Below are positions 10,018 to 19,967 of a DNA stretch of 64,000 bases, in pieces (position 1 is the first letter of the stretch; the number at the start of each line of letters is the position of its first letter). This stretch comes from Sulfitobacter indolifex (lineage in GTDB: Bacteria; Pseudomonadota; Alphaproteobacteria; Rhodobacterales; Rhodobacteraceae): NCBI RefSeq assembly GCF_022788655.1, contig NZ_CP084951.1, positions 1,116,001 to 1,180,000 of the forward strand, in the 5' to 3' direction. A program made the translations under genes and the position numbers. The notes under the pieces were generated by a model. That model was not told where the DNA came from. It saw nothing but the letters and a program-made list of their open reading frames with translations, and did no database searches.

Positions 10018-10176
10018 CGTTATAGATCAGCCTATTACAATTGGGGTGGCACGCTAGCGCCCAAATGTTACGGGCATGTTTCAGACCGTTGCAAAGATTG
10101 AGTTGAGCAAAACGAACCAGCACCTTAATCCAGAGTTCAACACACAATAAGATGTTCGAAGCTTGAGGATGATCCG

Positions 10177-11100
10177 GTGCAGACAACAATTAAATCAGCA
10201 GTAAGCTTTTCTGGCACAGGCCTGCACTCCGGCCTGCCTGCGACTGTCACCTTGCGTCCGGCTTCGGCCCATCATGGTATCTGGTTCTCGCGCAGCGATG
10301 TGGCTGTGGGTGACCGCATGATCCCGGCACGGTGGGATGCTGTGAACCGTTCGCCGCTGTGCACCAAGCTGGAAAACCGCACGGGCCTCGCGATCTCTAC
10401 CGTAGAGCATCTGATGGCCGCCGTTGCGGGCTGCGGCATTCATAACCTGTTGATCGAGATCGACGGTCCAGAAGTGCCGATCCTCGATGGTTCTTCCGTT
10501 CCCTTCGTGCGGGGCATCATGCAGCGCGGGCTGCGTCAGCTCGCCGCGCCTGTGATGGCCTTTGAAGTCCTGAAAACCGTGACCGTGCAAGACGGCGATG
10601 CGACAGCAACGATTTCCCCCGCCGATACGCTGCGGATCGATTTTGAGATCGATTTCGCCGACGCCGCCATCGGTCACCAGCATAAGTCGCTGACCATGAA
10701 TAATGGCGCCTTCGCGCGTGAGCTTTGCGACAGCCGTACGTTCTGCCGTCAAGCCGACGTCGATGCGATGCAGGCCAATGGTCTGGCCCTTGGCGGCGAG
10801 GCTGGTGAAAACGCCGTTGTGTTCGATGGTGATGCGGTTGTTAGCCCCGGCGGTCTGCGTCACGCGGATGAGCCTGTGCGCCACAAGATGCTCGATGCAG
10901 TTGGTGATCTGGCGCTCGCTGGGGCACCGCTTTTTGGCCATTACGAAGGCAAACGCGCAGGTCATTCGCTGACCAATACCCTGCTGCGCGCGCTTTTCGC
11001 GACACCGGATGCCGTGCGTCTTGTCACCTGCGATGCGGCGCAAGCGGCGCGTCTCCCCGGCTTCGGTCTGGTTTGGAACGAAATCCCAGAGGTGGCCTGA
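10177..11100 (+). CDS. lpxC: UDP-3-O-acyl-N-acetylglucosamine deacetylase
   Basis: Zinc enzyme for the first committed step of lipid A synthesis. The 307 residues begin with GTG at 10177, preceded by TGAGGAT at a good distance. Motifs are SFSGTGLHSG near residue 10, the zinc-binding STVEHLMAAVAG near residue 75, LDGSSVPFV, RHKMLDAVGDLALAG near residue 235 (second His and Asp of the metal site) and GHYEGKRAGHSLTN near residue 260 with the catalytic His. It has its own 207-base upstream region after the ftsZ terminator, so it is probably transcribed separately. Confidence 0.96.
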   Translation: MQTTIKSAVSFSGTGLHSGLPATVTLRPASAHHGIWFSRSDVAVGDRMIPARWDAVNRSPLCTKLENRTGLAISTVEHLMAAVAGCGIHNLLIEIDGPEVPILDGSSVPFVRGIMQRGLRQLAAPVMAFEVLKTVTVQDGDATATISPADTLRIDFEIDFADAAIGHQHKSLTMNNGAFARELCDSRTFCRQADVDAMQANGLALGGEAGENAVVFDGDAVVSPGGLRHADEPVRHKMLDAVGDLALAGAPLFGHYEGKRAGHSLTNTLLRALFATPDAVRLVTCDAAQAARLPGFGLVWNEIPEVA

Positions 11101-11341
11101 CCCGACGGTAGCCTAAGCTCGTGCCAGACGGCATGTCCTTCGGCGACGAGTTGCCATTGAACGCCCCGCCAATGCCTTGTATTCACTAAGCCGAAGTGAC
11201 AAGCCTGACCCAGCGAAGCGCCATGGCGTCTCCGCCAGCGGGTGGGGGGTGCAATGGGCGTTTTGCAACGCAGAATATTGTGCTAGTCACATGCGCAAGA
11301 GGGTCAAAGACCATGGGTTGGACGATGCAAGGGGTGCGGGC

Positions 11342-12208
11342 ATGACGGTAGCAGGATCGCGCAAGCGGACGATCAGCGCAGTGCTGCTGATCGCGACACT
11401 GGCGGCCTGCGGCGGTGGTGACGGACGCTCGGACGGAAGCTTTTTCAACCCGCAGGAAATCCCGCTTGAAACCTACTCAGCCGAGCAGATTTTTGAGCGC
11501 GGCGAATACGAGCTGACCAACAACAACCCCGGTGAAGCGGCGTTCTATTTCGCTGAGATCGAGCGCCTGTATCCCTATTCTGAGTGGGCCAAACGCGCGC
11601 TGATCATGCAGGCGTTCGCCTATCACAAAGATCAAGACTACCCCAACAGCCGCTCGGCGGCGCAGCGGTTCATTGATTTCTACCCCGCCGAAGATGACGC
11701 CGCTTATGCGCAGTATCTTCTGGCGTTGAGCTACTATGACCAGATCGACGAAGTGGGCCGCGATCAGGGTCTGACCTTCCAAGCGCTGCAGTCCCTGCGC
11801 GCCGTTATCGAAGGCTACCCGGACAGTGAATATGCCCGCTCTGCGATCCTGAAATTCGACCTCGCCTTTGACCACCTGGCAGGCAAGGAAATGGAGATCG
11901 GCCGCTACTACTTGCGCCGCGATCACTATACCGCCGCGATTAATCGCTTCCGCGTTGTGGTGGAGGACTTCCAAACCACGACCCACACCGCCGAAGCGCT
12001 GCACCGTCTGGTGGAATCCTACCTTTCGCTTGGTCTGGACAAAGAAGCTCAGACGGCGGGGGCAATTTTGGGCCACAACTACCGTGGCTCGGAATGGTAC
12101 GAAGACAGCTACAAGCTGCTGACAGGCCGTGGCCTTGCGCCAGCGTTTTACAAAGATAACTGGCTGGGGTCAGCCTATCGCCAGACCATCAAGGGCGAGT
12201 GGCTTTAA
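11342..12208 (+). CDS. bamD: Outer membrane assembly lipoprotein BamD (ComL)
   Basis: Essential TPR lipoprotein of the BAM complex that inserts beta-barrel proteins into the outer membrane. With the ATG at 11342 (AAGGGG about eight bases upstream) it has 288 residues: basic start, hydrophobic core and lipobox LAAC at residues about 19-22, then TPR-like repeats (YSAEQIFERGEYELTNNN, FYFAEIERLYPYSEWAKRA, AQRFIDFYPAEDDAAYA). The frame is open further up to 11177, but those residues would hide the signal peptide. It is followed by recN after 33 bases, a pairing common in alphaproteobacteria. Confidence 0.93.
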   Translation: MTVAGSRKRTISAVLLIATLAACGGGDGRSDGSFFNPQEIPLETYSAEQIFERGEYELTNNNPGEAAFYFAEIERLYPYSEWAKRALIMQAFAYHKDQDYPNSRSAAQRFIDFYPAEDDAAYAQYLLALSYYDQIDEVGRDQGLTFQALQSLRAVIEGYPDSEYARSAILKFDLAFDHLAGKEMEIGRYYLRRDHYTAAINRFRVVVEDFQTTTHTAEALHRLVESYLSLGLDKEAQTAGAILGHNYRGSEWYEDSYKLLTGRGLAPAFYKDNWLGSAYRQTIKGEWL

Positions 12209-12241
12209 GGGGGGTGGGGCAAACCCATCCAACGGTTCTAG

Positions 12242-13912
12242 ATGCTGCGCGGACTTGATATTTCGGACATGCTGATCATCGATCGGCTGGAGCTTGGCTT
12301 CCAGCCGGGGCTGAATGTATTGACCGGTGAAACCGGCGCGGGCAAGTCTATCTTGTTGGACTCATTAGGGTTTGTTCTGGGCTGGCGCGGGCGCGCGGAT
12401 CTGGTGCGGCAAGGGGCCGCGCAGGGCGAGGTGACCGCTTGGTTCGATTTGCCAGCGGGGCATCCGGCTCATGTGGTGCTCGAAGAAGCGGGGCTGCCTG
12501 CGGGGGATGAATTGATCCTGCGCCGGATCAACACCTCTGACGGGCGCAAAACCGCATGGGTCAATGACCGCCGCTGCTCGGGCGAGGTGCTGCGCCGGCT
12601 GTCGGAGACGCTGGTGGAACTGCACGGCCAGCACGATGATCGTGGCCTGCTGAACCCCCGCGGCCACCGCGCCATTCTTGATGATTATGCCAACAACGAC
12701 CGCGCGATTGCGGGCGTGCGTGAGGCTTGGGTGGCTTTAGGTGCCGCACGTAAGGCTGCCGCCGCCGCCGCCGCCGAACGCGACGCCATCGCCGCCGAGG
12801 AAGAGTTCCTGCGCCACGCAGTGGCCGAACTCGACAAGTTAGCCCCAGAAGAAGGCGAGGAAGCCACGCTCGACACCCGCCGCCGGCAGATGCAGGGCGC
12901 CGAGAAAATCCGCCGCGATGTGGTGAACGCCTATGAACTCATGGGCCAAGGCGGGGCAGAGACCGCAATGGGCGACGCGCTGCGATGGCTCGACGGTGTG
13001 GCTGACAAGGCCGAGGGCGCGTTGGAAGGGCCATTGGCGGCGCTCAACCGTGCGATGGTGGAGTTAGACGAAGCGATGTCCGGCGTGGCTGATGCGATCG
13101 ATGGCATGTCGTTCGATCCATATGAGTTGGAGGCCTGCGAAGAGCGGCTTTTCGCGATCCGGGGGCTGGCCCGCAAACATGATGTGCAGCCCGATGAGCT
13201 GGCCGGTTTTGCCGATACACTGCGTGCCAAGCTCGACGCGCTCGACGCGGGCGAGGCGGCACAGGCTGGGCTGGAAAAGGCCGTGCGCGACGCACAGGTG
13301 CTTTATGACGAACGCGCCAGCGCTTTGACCGAGAAACGGCGCAAGGCGGCAGTCAAGCTCGACAAAGCCGTGGCGGCAGAGCTTGCCCCGCTCAAGATGG
13401 AACGCGCCGTTTTCGAGACGCAGTTGACAGAAGACACCTCCGGTCCCGAAGGGCGCGATGCGGTGTCTTTCACCGTGGCGACCAACCCCGGCGCACCTGC
13501 TGGCCCGTTGGGCAAAATCGCCTCGGGCGGGGAACTCAGCCGTTTTCTTCTGGCACTCAAGGTCTGCCTGACCCAGAGCCAATCCGGCCTTACGCTGATC
13601 TTTGACGAGATTGACCGTGGGGTGGGGGGGGCCACCGCTGACGCCGTAGGGCGCCGGCTAAAAGCGCTGGCGGCTGAGGGTCAGGTGCTTGTCGTGACCC
13701 ACTCGCCGCAGGTCGCGGCCCTTGGCGCGCATCACTGGCGTGTGGCCAAGTCGGTCACCAAAGGCATGACCACCTCAACAGTCACGCCCCTTGTCGCCGA
13801 GGAACGCGTTGATGAAGTCGCGCGCATGTTGGCAGGCGATACGATCACCGACGCCGCCCGCGCCGCGGCCCTGTCTTTGCTGAACGGGCAACAGGGCGCA
13901 ACTACTTCTTAA
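12242..13912 (+). CDS. recN: DNA repair protein RecN
   Basis: SMC-like ATPase that helps repair DNA double-strand breaks. The 556 residues show Walker A GETGAGKSILLDSLGF (about 29-44), a central coiled-coil part rich in Ala, Glu and Arg (about 160-370), the ABC signature region IASGGELSRFLLALK near residue 425 and Walker B LIFDEIDRGVGGATADAVG near residue 455. The C-terminal HSPQVAALGAHHW is typical. No SOS-type operator is obvious just upstream, and it may be co-transcribed with bamD. Confidence 0.95.
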   Translation: MLRGLDISDMLIIDRLELGFQPGLNVLTGETGAGKSILLDSLGFVLGWRGRADLVRQGAAQGEVTAWFDLPAGHPAHVVLEEAGLPAGDELILRRINTSDGRKTAWVNDRRCSGEVLRRLSETLVELHGQHDDRGLLNPRGHRAILDDYANNDRAIAGVREAWVALGAARKAAAAAAAERDAIAAEEEFLRHAVAELDKLAPEEGEEATLDTRRRQMQGAEKIRRDVVNAYELMGQGGAETAMGDALRWLDGVADKAEGALEGPLAALNRAMVELDEAMSGVADAIDGMSFDPYELEACEERLFAIRGLARKHDVQPDELAGFADTLRAKLDALDAGEAAQAGLEKAVRDAQVLYDERASALTEKRRKAAVKLDKAVAAELAPLKMERAVFETQLTEDTSGPEGRDAVSFTVATNPGAPAGPLGKIASGGELSRFLLALKVCLTQSQSGLTLIFDEIDRGVGGATADAVGRRLKALAAEGQVLVVTHSPQVAALGAHHWRVAKSVTKGMTTSTVTPLVAEERVDEVARMLAGDTITDAARAAALSLLNGQQGATTS

Positions 13913-13974
13913 ATGGCGGTTTTACCCAAGGTCAGCTTGGCCTAGACAGGAAGGGTCCAACTGGTCAAAGTCCC

Positions 13975-15660
13975 ATGCCCCCGCAAGATAACTCATTCTT
14001 CTCGCAACAATTTGATCAGGCGCTTGGCGGCTGCAAACTGGGCTGGCAAGTGCTGCGCACGCGGGGTCCGGGCAAGATCACGTTTTGGTTCATCGCCTTG
14101 CTGGTCGGCATTGCCGCAGGTTTCGCCGCGCTGTTTTTCCGTAAGGGGATCAACTGGTTACAAGCTACACTTTATGGCACCGATGATGTGCAATTCCTGC
14201 ACAGCTTTCTAGCCGGGCTGCCGTGGTATTGGGTGGTGCTGATCCCGACTTTTGGCGGGCTTACTGTGGGGTTAATCCTGCACCGGTTCACCCGCGACGG
14301 GCGTGCGCGCAGCGTCGGTGATGTAATCCTTGGTGCCGCCATGCACGACGGCCGGGTTGAAACGCGCGCTGGTGTGGCGTCAGCGCTTGCCTCGCTCATC
14401 ACCCTTTCCACGGGCGGGTCATCGGGCCGCGAAGGGCCGGTGGTGCATTTGGCCGCCGTGATCGCCACCAAGGTCAGCCGCCTGATCAAAGCGGACGGGA
14501 TCACCGGGCGTGATCTCTTGGGCTGCGCCGTGGCGGCAGCGGTTTCGGCCAGTTTCAACGCCCCCATCGCCGGTGCGCTCTTCGCGCTCGAAGTTGTGCT
14601 GCGGCATTTCGCGGTCCACGCCTTTGCCCCCATCGTCATCGCCTCGGCGGCGGGCACAGTGATCAACCGGCTGGAATTTGGCGGGCTGACCGAGTTCGTC
14701 TTGCCCAGCCTTGGGGACGTGCAATTTTATGTCGAACTACCCGCCTTCCTGCTCTTGGGACTGACCTGCGGTTTGGTCTCTGTCGTGCTGATGCGGTCAA
14801 TCTTCTGGGCCGAGGATTTCGGCAATTACCTTCAAGCCCGCACGGGCCTTGCTCGCTGGCTGCGCCCAGCGGTGGCGGGGGCGATCCTCGGCATCGTCGC
14901 GCTCTGGTTCCCACATATCATTGGCGTCGGCTATGAGACGACCTCCCGCGCCTTGGTGGGCGAATTGGTACTTCATGAGGCGATCATCTTTGCCGTGCTG
15001 AAAGTCGCCGCCGTGGCAATCACGCTGGGCGGGCGCATGGGTGGCGGGGTGTTCTCGCCGTCGCTTATGCTGGGCGCGCTCACGGGGCTGGGCTTCGGGA
15101 TCATCGCCACCGGTGTCTTCCCCGAAATTTCCGGCTCTTCCTCGCTCTACGCGCTGGCGGGCATGGGGGCCGTGGCCGCCGCCGTGCTCGGTGCGCCAAT
15201 CTCGACCACGCTCATCGTCTTTGAAATGACCGGGGATTGGCAGACCGGCCTCGCCGTCATGGTTGCCGTCAGCATGTCGACGGCACTGGCATCAAAGCTG
15301 GTGGACCGGTCTTTCTTCCTGACCCAGATGGAGCGGCGCGGCATACATCTGGCTGCCGGGCCACAGGCCTATCTGCTGTCGATGTTCATGGTGGGCCGCA
15401 TCATGCGCCGTCCTGATGATAAAGACGCGGCCTCAGAAGACGCCTGTTGGGATTTGATCGACAAGGGCACTTATATCGATGGCAGCGCCACGCTAGAGGC
15501 CGCATTGCCCCTGTTCGACCAGACGCATTCCAACTTTATCCCGGTGGTCACCCTCAGCGCCGATGCGCCGCCCGAATTGCTGGGTGCGCTGTTTCATGTT
15601 GATGCGCTGAAGGCCTATAACCGCGCCCTGGCCGCCACCGCGGCCGAGGAGCACTCCTGA
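13975..15660 (+). CDS. ClC-family chloride channel or H+/Cl- antiporter
   Basis: Integral membrane anion transporter of 561 residues with about ten to twelve helices. The selectivity segment STGGSSGREGPVVH (residues about 143-156) contains the gating glutamate of GREGP, and MGGGVFSPSLMLGA near residue 360 is the second anion-binding motif. The C-terminal 120 residues contain a CBS-like regulatory segment (IDGSATLEAALPLFDQ...FIPVV). The gating glutamate fits either a proton-coupled antiporter or a gated channel. It ends eight bases before the convergent DUF427 gene. Its start is 62 bases after recN. Confidence 0.9.
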   Translation: MPPQDNSFFSQQFDQALGGCKLGWQVLRTRGPGKITFWFIALLVGIAAGFAALFFRKGINWLQATLYGTDDVQFLHSFLAGLPWYWVVLIPTFGGLTVGLILHRFTRDGRARSVGDVILGAAMHDGRVETRAGVASALASLITLSTGGSSGREGPVVHLAAVIATKVSRLIKADGITGRDLLGCAVAAAVSASFNAPIAGALFALEVVLRHFAVHAFAPIVIASAAGTVINRLEFGGLTEFVLPSLGDVQFYVELPAFLLLGLTCGLVSVVLMRSIFWAEDFGNYLQARTGLARWLRPAVAGAILGIVALWFPHIIGVGYETTSRALVGELVLHEAIIFAVLKVAAVAITLGGRMGGGVFSPSLMLGALTGLGFGIIATGVFPEISGSSSLYALAGMGAVAAAVLGAPISTTLIVFEMTGDWQTGLAVMVAVSMSTALASKLVDRSFFLTQMERRGIHLAAGPQAYLLSMFMVGRIMRRPDDKDAASEDACWDLIDKGTYIDGSATLEAALPLFDQTHSNFIPVVTLSADAPPELLGALFHVDALKAYNRALAATAAEEHS

Positions 15661-15667
15661 TCCAAGA

Positions 15668-16012
15668 TCAGATACGTTCAATGGCAATTTCTTCCATCGG
15701 CGTGAAGGCAAGATAGCCTTTGATCGCAGCCACATCGCCCTTCGGATCTTCATAGGACCATACAGCATCTTCCAATGTGCGGCTCTTCGTCACTACGGAA
15801 TAGTAGCTGGCATCGCCCTTATAGGGGCAATGGCTGGCCTTGTCAGAGCCATCAAGGAAGGCCATCGCGATGTCGCCGCGCGGAAAATAGATCACCGGTG
15901 CGTAATCGCCCTCGCGCAGTTCCAGCGCGCCAGTGGTCTCGCCCAGCACGGCCCCGCCGGCGCGGACGACCCAAGTACCTTGGGCCGGAGTAATTGTGAT
16001 ATGGTCGGACAT
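15668..16012 (-). CDS. DUF427 domain protein
   Basis: A 114-residue cytoplasmic protein of the DUF427 family, recognised from ITPAQGTWVVRAGGAVLG near the N-terminus, VIYFPRGDIAMAFL and the hallmark HCPYKGDASYYSV near residue 65. The biochemical role of the family is not established. I take ATG 16012 (MSDHITITP) because the upstream in-frame extension to 16120 is basic, unconserved and runs into the promoter. It stands between two unrelated genes with separate regulation likely. Confidence 0.85.
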   Translation of the reverse strand: MSDHITITPAQGTWVVRAGGAVLGETTGALELREGDYAPVIYFPRGDIAMAFLDGSDKASHCPYKGDASYYSVVTKSRTLEDAVWSYEDPKGDVAAIKGYLAFTPMEEIAIERI

Positions 16013-16046
16013 GCCGTACCCCCCTAGTTTTACTGAAATCGGACGC

Positions 16047-17852
16047 TCATAGGGGCGCCGTTGCAGCATCCAACCACAGTTTTGTAACAGGTGATAGCCG
16101 CGGCCCGATCTTTTCCGCAACGTCGCGGTGATAGGCGTTCAGCCAATCCCGGGCATCGGGGCTAAGCGCCTCTACATCAATCAAGCGCCGATCAATGGGT
16201 GCAAGCGTCAGCGTGCGCCAATCCAGCATCTTGCGATGCGCATCACCGCCGGGCAGGGCGGGCGCCTCTTGTACCACCAGAAGGTTCTCAATGCGGATGC
16301 CGAACGCCCCCTCGCGGTAATATCCCGGCTCATTGCTGAGGATCATACCGGGCTGAAGCGGCACATGGCTCATGCGGCTCAGCCGCTGCGGCCCCTCATG
16401 CACGGACAGGTAGGCACCAACGCCATGCCCCAGACCATGATCGAAATCCTGCCCCGCCATCCAAAGCGGCAATCGGCCCAACATCTCGATATCCCGCCCG
16501 GCCAGCCCGCGCGGCCAGCGCAAGCGGCTCATGGCGATCATCCCCGACAGCACCCGCGTAAAGGCGCTGCGCGCCTCGGCATCGGGTGTGCCAATGGCGA
16601 TGGTGCGGGTGATATCTGTGGTGCCATCAAGATACTGACCGCCACTGTCGAGCACCAGCAGATGCCCGTCCTCAAGCACACTGTCGGTCTCTTCGTTCAC
16701 CCGGTAATGGATGATCGCCCCGTTTGGCCCGGTACCCGAAATTGTCTCGAAACTAATGTCGCGCAATGCTGGGTCACGGCGGCGCAACTCTTCCAACCGG
16801 CGCACGACTTTCGTTTCTGTGATCGCCCCCGGTTCTTGCGCATCAAGCCAAGCCAGCAACTCGACCACTGCCGCCCCATCACGCAGATGCGCCTCAGCGG
16901 CCCCGGCAATCTCGGCCTCATTCTTGCAAGCTTTTGGAAGGGCGCAGGGGTCTTCCCCCGCCTGCGCGCGATCCCCCAGCAGATCCGCAAACAATACCGG
17001 GGCCGACTGCCGATCAAGTCGCACCGGCCCCTCAAGAGCGCTCAGATAGTTAGGCAGGGCCTCAGGATCATGCGGCACCACCTCAGGCCCCAGATGATCC
17101 AGCACATCCACCAGCTTTTCCGCCGCCATAAACAGATCGACGCGCGCATCGTCGTGCAGCACGGCAAATCCATGCGCCACCGGATTGCGCGGAATGTCCT
17201 GCCCGCGAATATTTAGCAACCAATTGTGGCTATCCGGCAGAGTGATCAGAGCCGCCTTCTGCCCTGCCGCGCGCAGATCCGCCGCCAAGCGCTGCCGCTT
17301 GGCCTCATGGCTCTCCCCGGCAAAACGCTCTGGATGTGCCGCCACTTTGCCCATCGGTGGCGCAGGCTGGTTTTCCCAAACCCGATCCACCATGTTCTCG
17401 ACTCTTCGCAGCTCAATTCCTGAGCCAGCCAGTGCATCCACCAACAGATCCATTTGCCCCGGCGTATGCAGCCATGGGTCAAAACCTATCACACCGCCCT
17501 CAGGCAACTGGTCCTTCACCCAATCAGCAAGAGAGGTCTCCGGCCATGCTACAGGCGTAAAAACATCCGCCACCTGCGCCTTCACCTGCGTGCGATAGCG
17601 CCCGTCGATAAATACCCCCGCCACATCACGCAGCGCCGCACAAAAGCCTGCCGATCCGGTAAATCCCGTGAGCCATGCCAAACGGTCATCGCGCGGGGCC
17701 ACATATTCCCCCTGATGCGCATCGGCGCGCGGCACCAGAAACCCGTCCAGCCCAGCACGTAGCAATTCTTCGCGCAGCGCCGCCAAACGCGGCGGCCCCT
17801 GTTCCGGACGTGCGGTGACCTCGAAACTCTGGAACAAACGCCCCTCCTTCAT
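16047..17852 (-). CDS. Xaa-Pro aminopeptidase (M24B family)
   Basis: Metallopeptidase that removes the N-terminal residue before proline. At 601 residues it is the long cytoplasmic type with two creatinase-like N-terminal domains and a C-terminal pita-bread domain. Dinuclear metal ligands are visible: DSGGQYLDGTTDITRT (two Asp, near residue 405), GHGVGAYLSVHEGP (His near residue 480), NEPGYYREGAFGIRIEN (Glu near residue 515 and second Glu after it). The stop is close to the divergent DUF427 promoter. The 26 bases before its start separate it from cobT on the same strand. Confidence 0.93.
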   Translation of the reverse strand: MKEGRLFQSFEVTARPEQGPPRLAALREELLRAGLDGFLVPRADAHQGEYVAPRDDRLAWLTGFTGSAGFCAALRDVAGVFIDGRYRTQVKAQVADVFTPVAWPETSLADWVKDQLPEGGVIGFDPWLHTPGQMDLLVDALAGSGIELRRVENMVDRVWENQPAPPMGKVAAHPERFAGESHEAKRQRLAADLRAAGQKAALITLPDSHNWLLNIRGQDIPRNPVAHGFAVLHDDARVDLFMAAEKLVDVLDHLGPEVVPHDPEALPNYLSALEGPVRLDRQSAPVLFADLLGDRAQAGEDPCALPKACKNEAEIAGAAEAHLRDGAAVVELLAWLDAQEPGAITETKVVRRLEELRRRDPALRDISFETISGTGPNGAIIHYRVNEETDSVLEDGHLLVLDSGGQYLDGTTDITRTIAIGTPDAEARSAFTRVLSGMIAMSRLRWPRGLAGRDIEMLGRLPLWMAGQDFDHGLGHGVGAYLSVHEGPQRLSRMSHVPLQPGMILSNEPGYYREGAFGIRIENLLVVQEAPALPGGDAHRKMLDWRTLTLAPIDRRLIDVEALSPDARDWLNAYHRDVAEKIGPRLSPVTKLWLDAATAPL

Positions 17853-17877
17853 CTTTTCTTAAATACCGTCCGACGAC

Positions 17878-19752
17878 TCAACCGCGGCGACGCATGCCCA
17901 TGGCACGCGCCCGTTTCCGCGGATCGCTGTCAAAGAGCGCGGCAAGCTGTTCGGTCATCGCCCCGGCAAGCTGATCCACATCCGTGATGGTCACGGCGCG
18001 GTCGTAATAGCGCGTCACATCATGGCCGATGCCAATCGCCAACAGTTCCACGGCGCGGCGCTTCTCGACCATGGCGATCACATCGCGCAGGTGCTTCTCC
18101 AGATAGTTCGCTGGGTTCACCGACAGGGTGCTGTCATCCACCGGGGCACCGTCCGAGATCACCATCAGGATCTTGCGCGCCTCATGCCGTGCGGTCATGC
18201 GACGATGCGCCCATTCCAGCGCTTCACCGTCGATGTTCTCCTTCAGCAGCCCTTCTTTCATCATCAGACCAAGGTGGTCGCGGGTCCGCCGCCATGGCGC
18301 GTCAGCGGATTTATAGATGATATGGCGCAGATCGTTCAGCCGCCCGGGCTGGGCGGGGCGTCCGTCGTTTAGCCACGCCTCGCGCGCCTGACCGCCCTTC
18401 CACGCGCGGGTGGTGAAGCCGAGGATTTCGACCTTCACATTGCACCGCTCCAAGGTCCGCGCCAAAACATCGGCGCAGATTGCGGCGATCGAGATGGGCC
18501 GCCCGCGCATAGAGCCGGAGTTGTCCAGCAGCAGCGTCACCACGGTGTCGCGGAACTCCGTATCCTTCTCTACTTTGAAGCTGAGCGGCGTGGTTGGGTT
18601 GGCCACGACCCGCGCCAAACGGCCCGCGTCCAGCGTGCCTTCCTCAAGGTCAAACTCCCAAGAGCGGTTTTGCTGCGCCTGAAGGCGGCGTTGCAGCTTA
18701 TTGGCCAACCGGCCCACGGCACCCTTCAGCGGCTCCAACTGTTGATCAAGATAAGCGCGCAGCCGCTCCAACTCAATCGGATCGGCCAGTTCTTCGGCAC
18801 CGATCACCTCATCATGCTCGCCCAAATAGACGCGGTATTCGGGGTCAGCATCCGAGACAGGTGGCGGGGGCGGCGGGTCCATCGGCGCGTCGCCTTCGGG
18901 CATGTCGGCCTCGTCGCCCAACTCCTGATCGGCTTCATCGTCCATCGAGACCTGCGCCTGACTTTCGTCCTGCTGCTGCTCTTGGCTGTTCTCGGGCGTG
19001 CCTTCGGCCTCTTCCTCGTCCTGATCGTCTTGGCCGGTGCTGTCGGGGTCTTGCTCCTCCTCGGCACCTTCTTCGGCCTGATCCTCTTGGGTATCATCTT
19101 GTTGGTCGGGGTCGTCGCCCAGCTGATCGCCATAGCCAAGGTCAGAGATCATCTTGCGCGCCAGTCGTGCGAAATCGGCTTGATCGGCGAGGCTGCCGTC
19201 GAGCCCCTCCAGCGTGCCGCCCGCCTGATCCTCAATAAAGCCGCGCCACAGTTCCATCGCGTTCTCGGCCCCGGCGGGCAGCGGACGCCCGGTGGCGAGA
19301 TGGCGCACCATATAGCCCGCCGCGACCGAGAGCGGCACGTCACTGGCCTGTTTGGCCTGATCGTAGCCCTTGCGCAGCGCGTCATGTTTGATCTTTACGT
19401 CGATATTGCCCGCCGTCCCGGGCATGTCGCGCGCGCCCATCGCCTCGCAACGCGCGGTTTCCATCGCCTCATACAGCTCGCGCGCCATGTCGCCTTGTGG
19501 CGCATAACGGGCATGGGTTGCGTCATCGTGATAGCGGCGGTTCAGCGCGAGCGCATCGGCGGTGCCACGGGCCAGTAAAACCTCCTCGCGGGTCATCCGT
19601 CGGCTGACCTGCGGCAGGCGCATCGCATCACCGGAAAGCCCTGAGGGATCAACGGAGTAGCTGACGTTCAGATCGGCGTCATCGGCCATCACCTTGGTCG
19701 CCTCAGCGAGGGCCTTCTTGAACGCGTCAGCGGGGTTGTCGGATTTCTTCAT
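17878..19752 (-). CDS. cobT: Aerobic cobaltochelatase subunit CobT
   Basis: Part of the CobN-CobS-CobT complex that inserts cobalt into hydrogenobyrinic acid diamide with ATP. The 624 residues begin with an alpha-helical domain, pass through a very acidic linker (about 205-310, mostly Asp, Glu and Gln, ending in a proline run) and finish with a von Willebrand A domain having the MIDAS motif [15 protein letters not shown] near residue 420. CobS lies 1.1 kb away on the same strand with an opposite-strand gene between them. CobN is not in this window. No cobalamin riboswitch is obvious upstream. Confidence 0.95.
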   Translation of the reverse strand: MKKSDNPADAFKKALAEATKVMADDADLNVSYSVDPSGLSGDAMRLPQVSRRMTREEVLLARGTADALALNRRYHDDATHARYAPQGDMARELYEAMETARCEAMGARDMPGTAGNIDVKIKHDALRKGYDQAKQASDVPLSVAAGYMVRHLATGRPLPAGAENAMELWRGFIEDQAGGTLEGLDGSLADQADFARLARKMISDLGYGDQLGDDPDQQDDTQEDQAEEGAEEEQDPDSTGQDDQDEEEAEGTPENSQEQQQDESQAQVSMDDEADQELGDEADMPEGDAPMDPPPPPPVSDADPEYRVYLGEHDEVIGAEELADPIELERLRAYLDQQLEPLKGAVGRLANKLQRRLQAQQNRSWEFDLEEGTLDAGRLARVVANPTTPLSFKVEKDTEFRDTVVTLLLDNSGSMRGRPISIAAICADVLARTLERCNVKVEILGFTTRAWKGGQAREAWLNDGRPAQPGRLNDLRHIIYKSADAPWRRTRDHLGLMMKEGLLKENIDGEALEWAHRRMTARHEARKILMVISDGAPVDDSTLSVNPANYLEKHLRDVIAMVEKRRAVELLAIGIGHDVTRYYDRAVTITDVDQLAGAMTEQLAALFDSDPRKRARAMGMRRRG

Positions 19753-19967
19753 GAGCCCATGCCTTTGTCAGCTTTGACATGAGGTTTGGCAGGTTTTCGC
19801 AGAAGGGTCAAAGGGGCAGGGGCACTACACGGGCTGCGCCAGTTTCCGCCCATGGCACCCGTTAAGCGGGAACCCCCACCCTTAGATCGGCATTTCCCCA
19901 GCAGTCGACGCACCGATGCCTCTCTGAACCCTGGCAGCAAGGCGTCTCAGCAAGTAGGAGTAAGGAA

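Noticed and set aside
10001..10189. 62-codon frame on the minus strand upstream of lpxC
   Set aside because: It runs through the ftsZ terminator and the lpxC leader and has no start signal.
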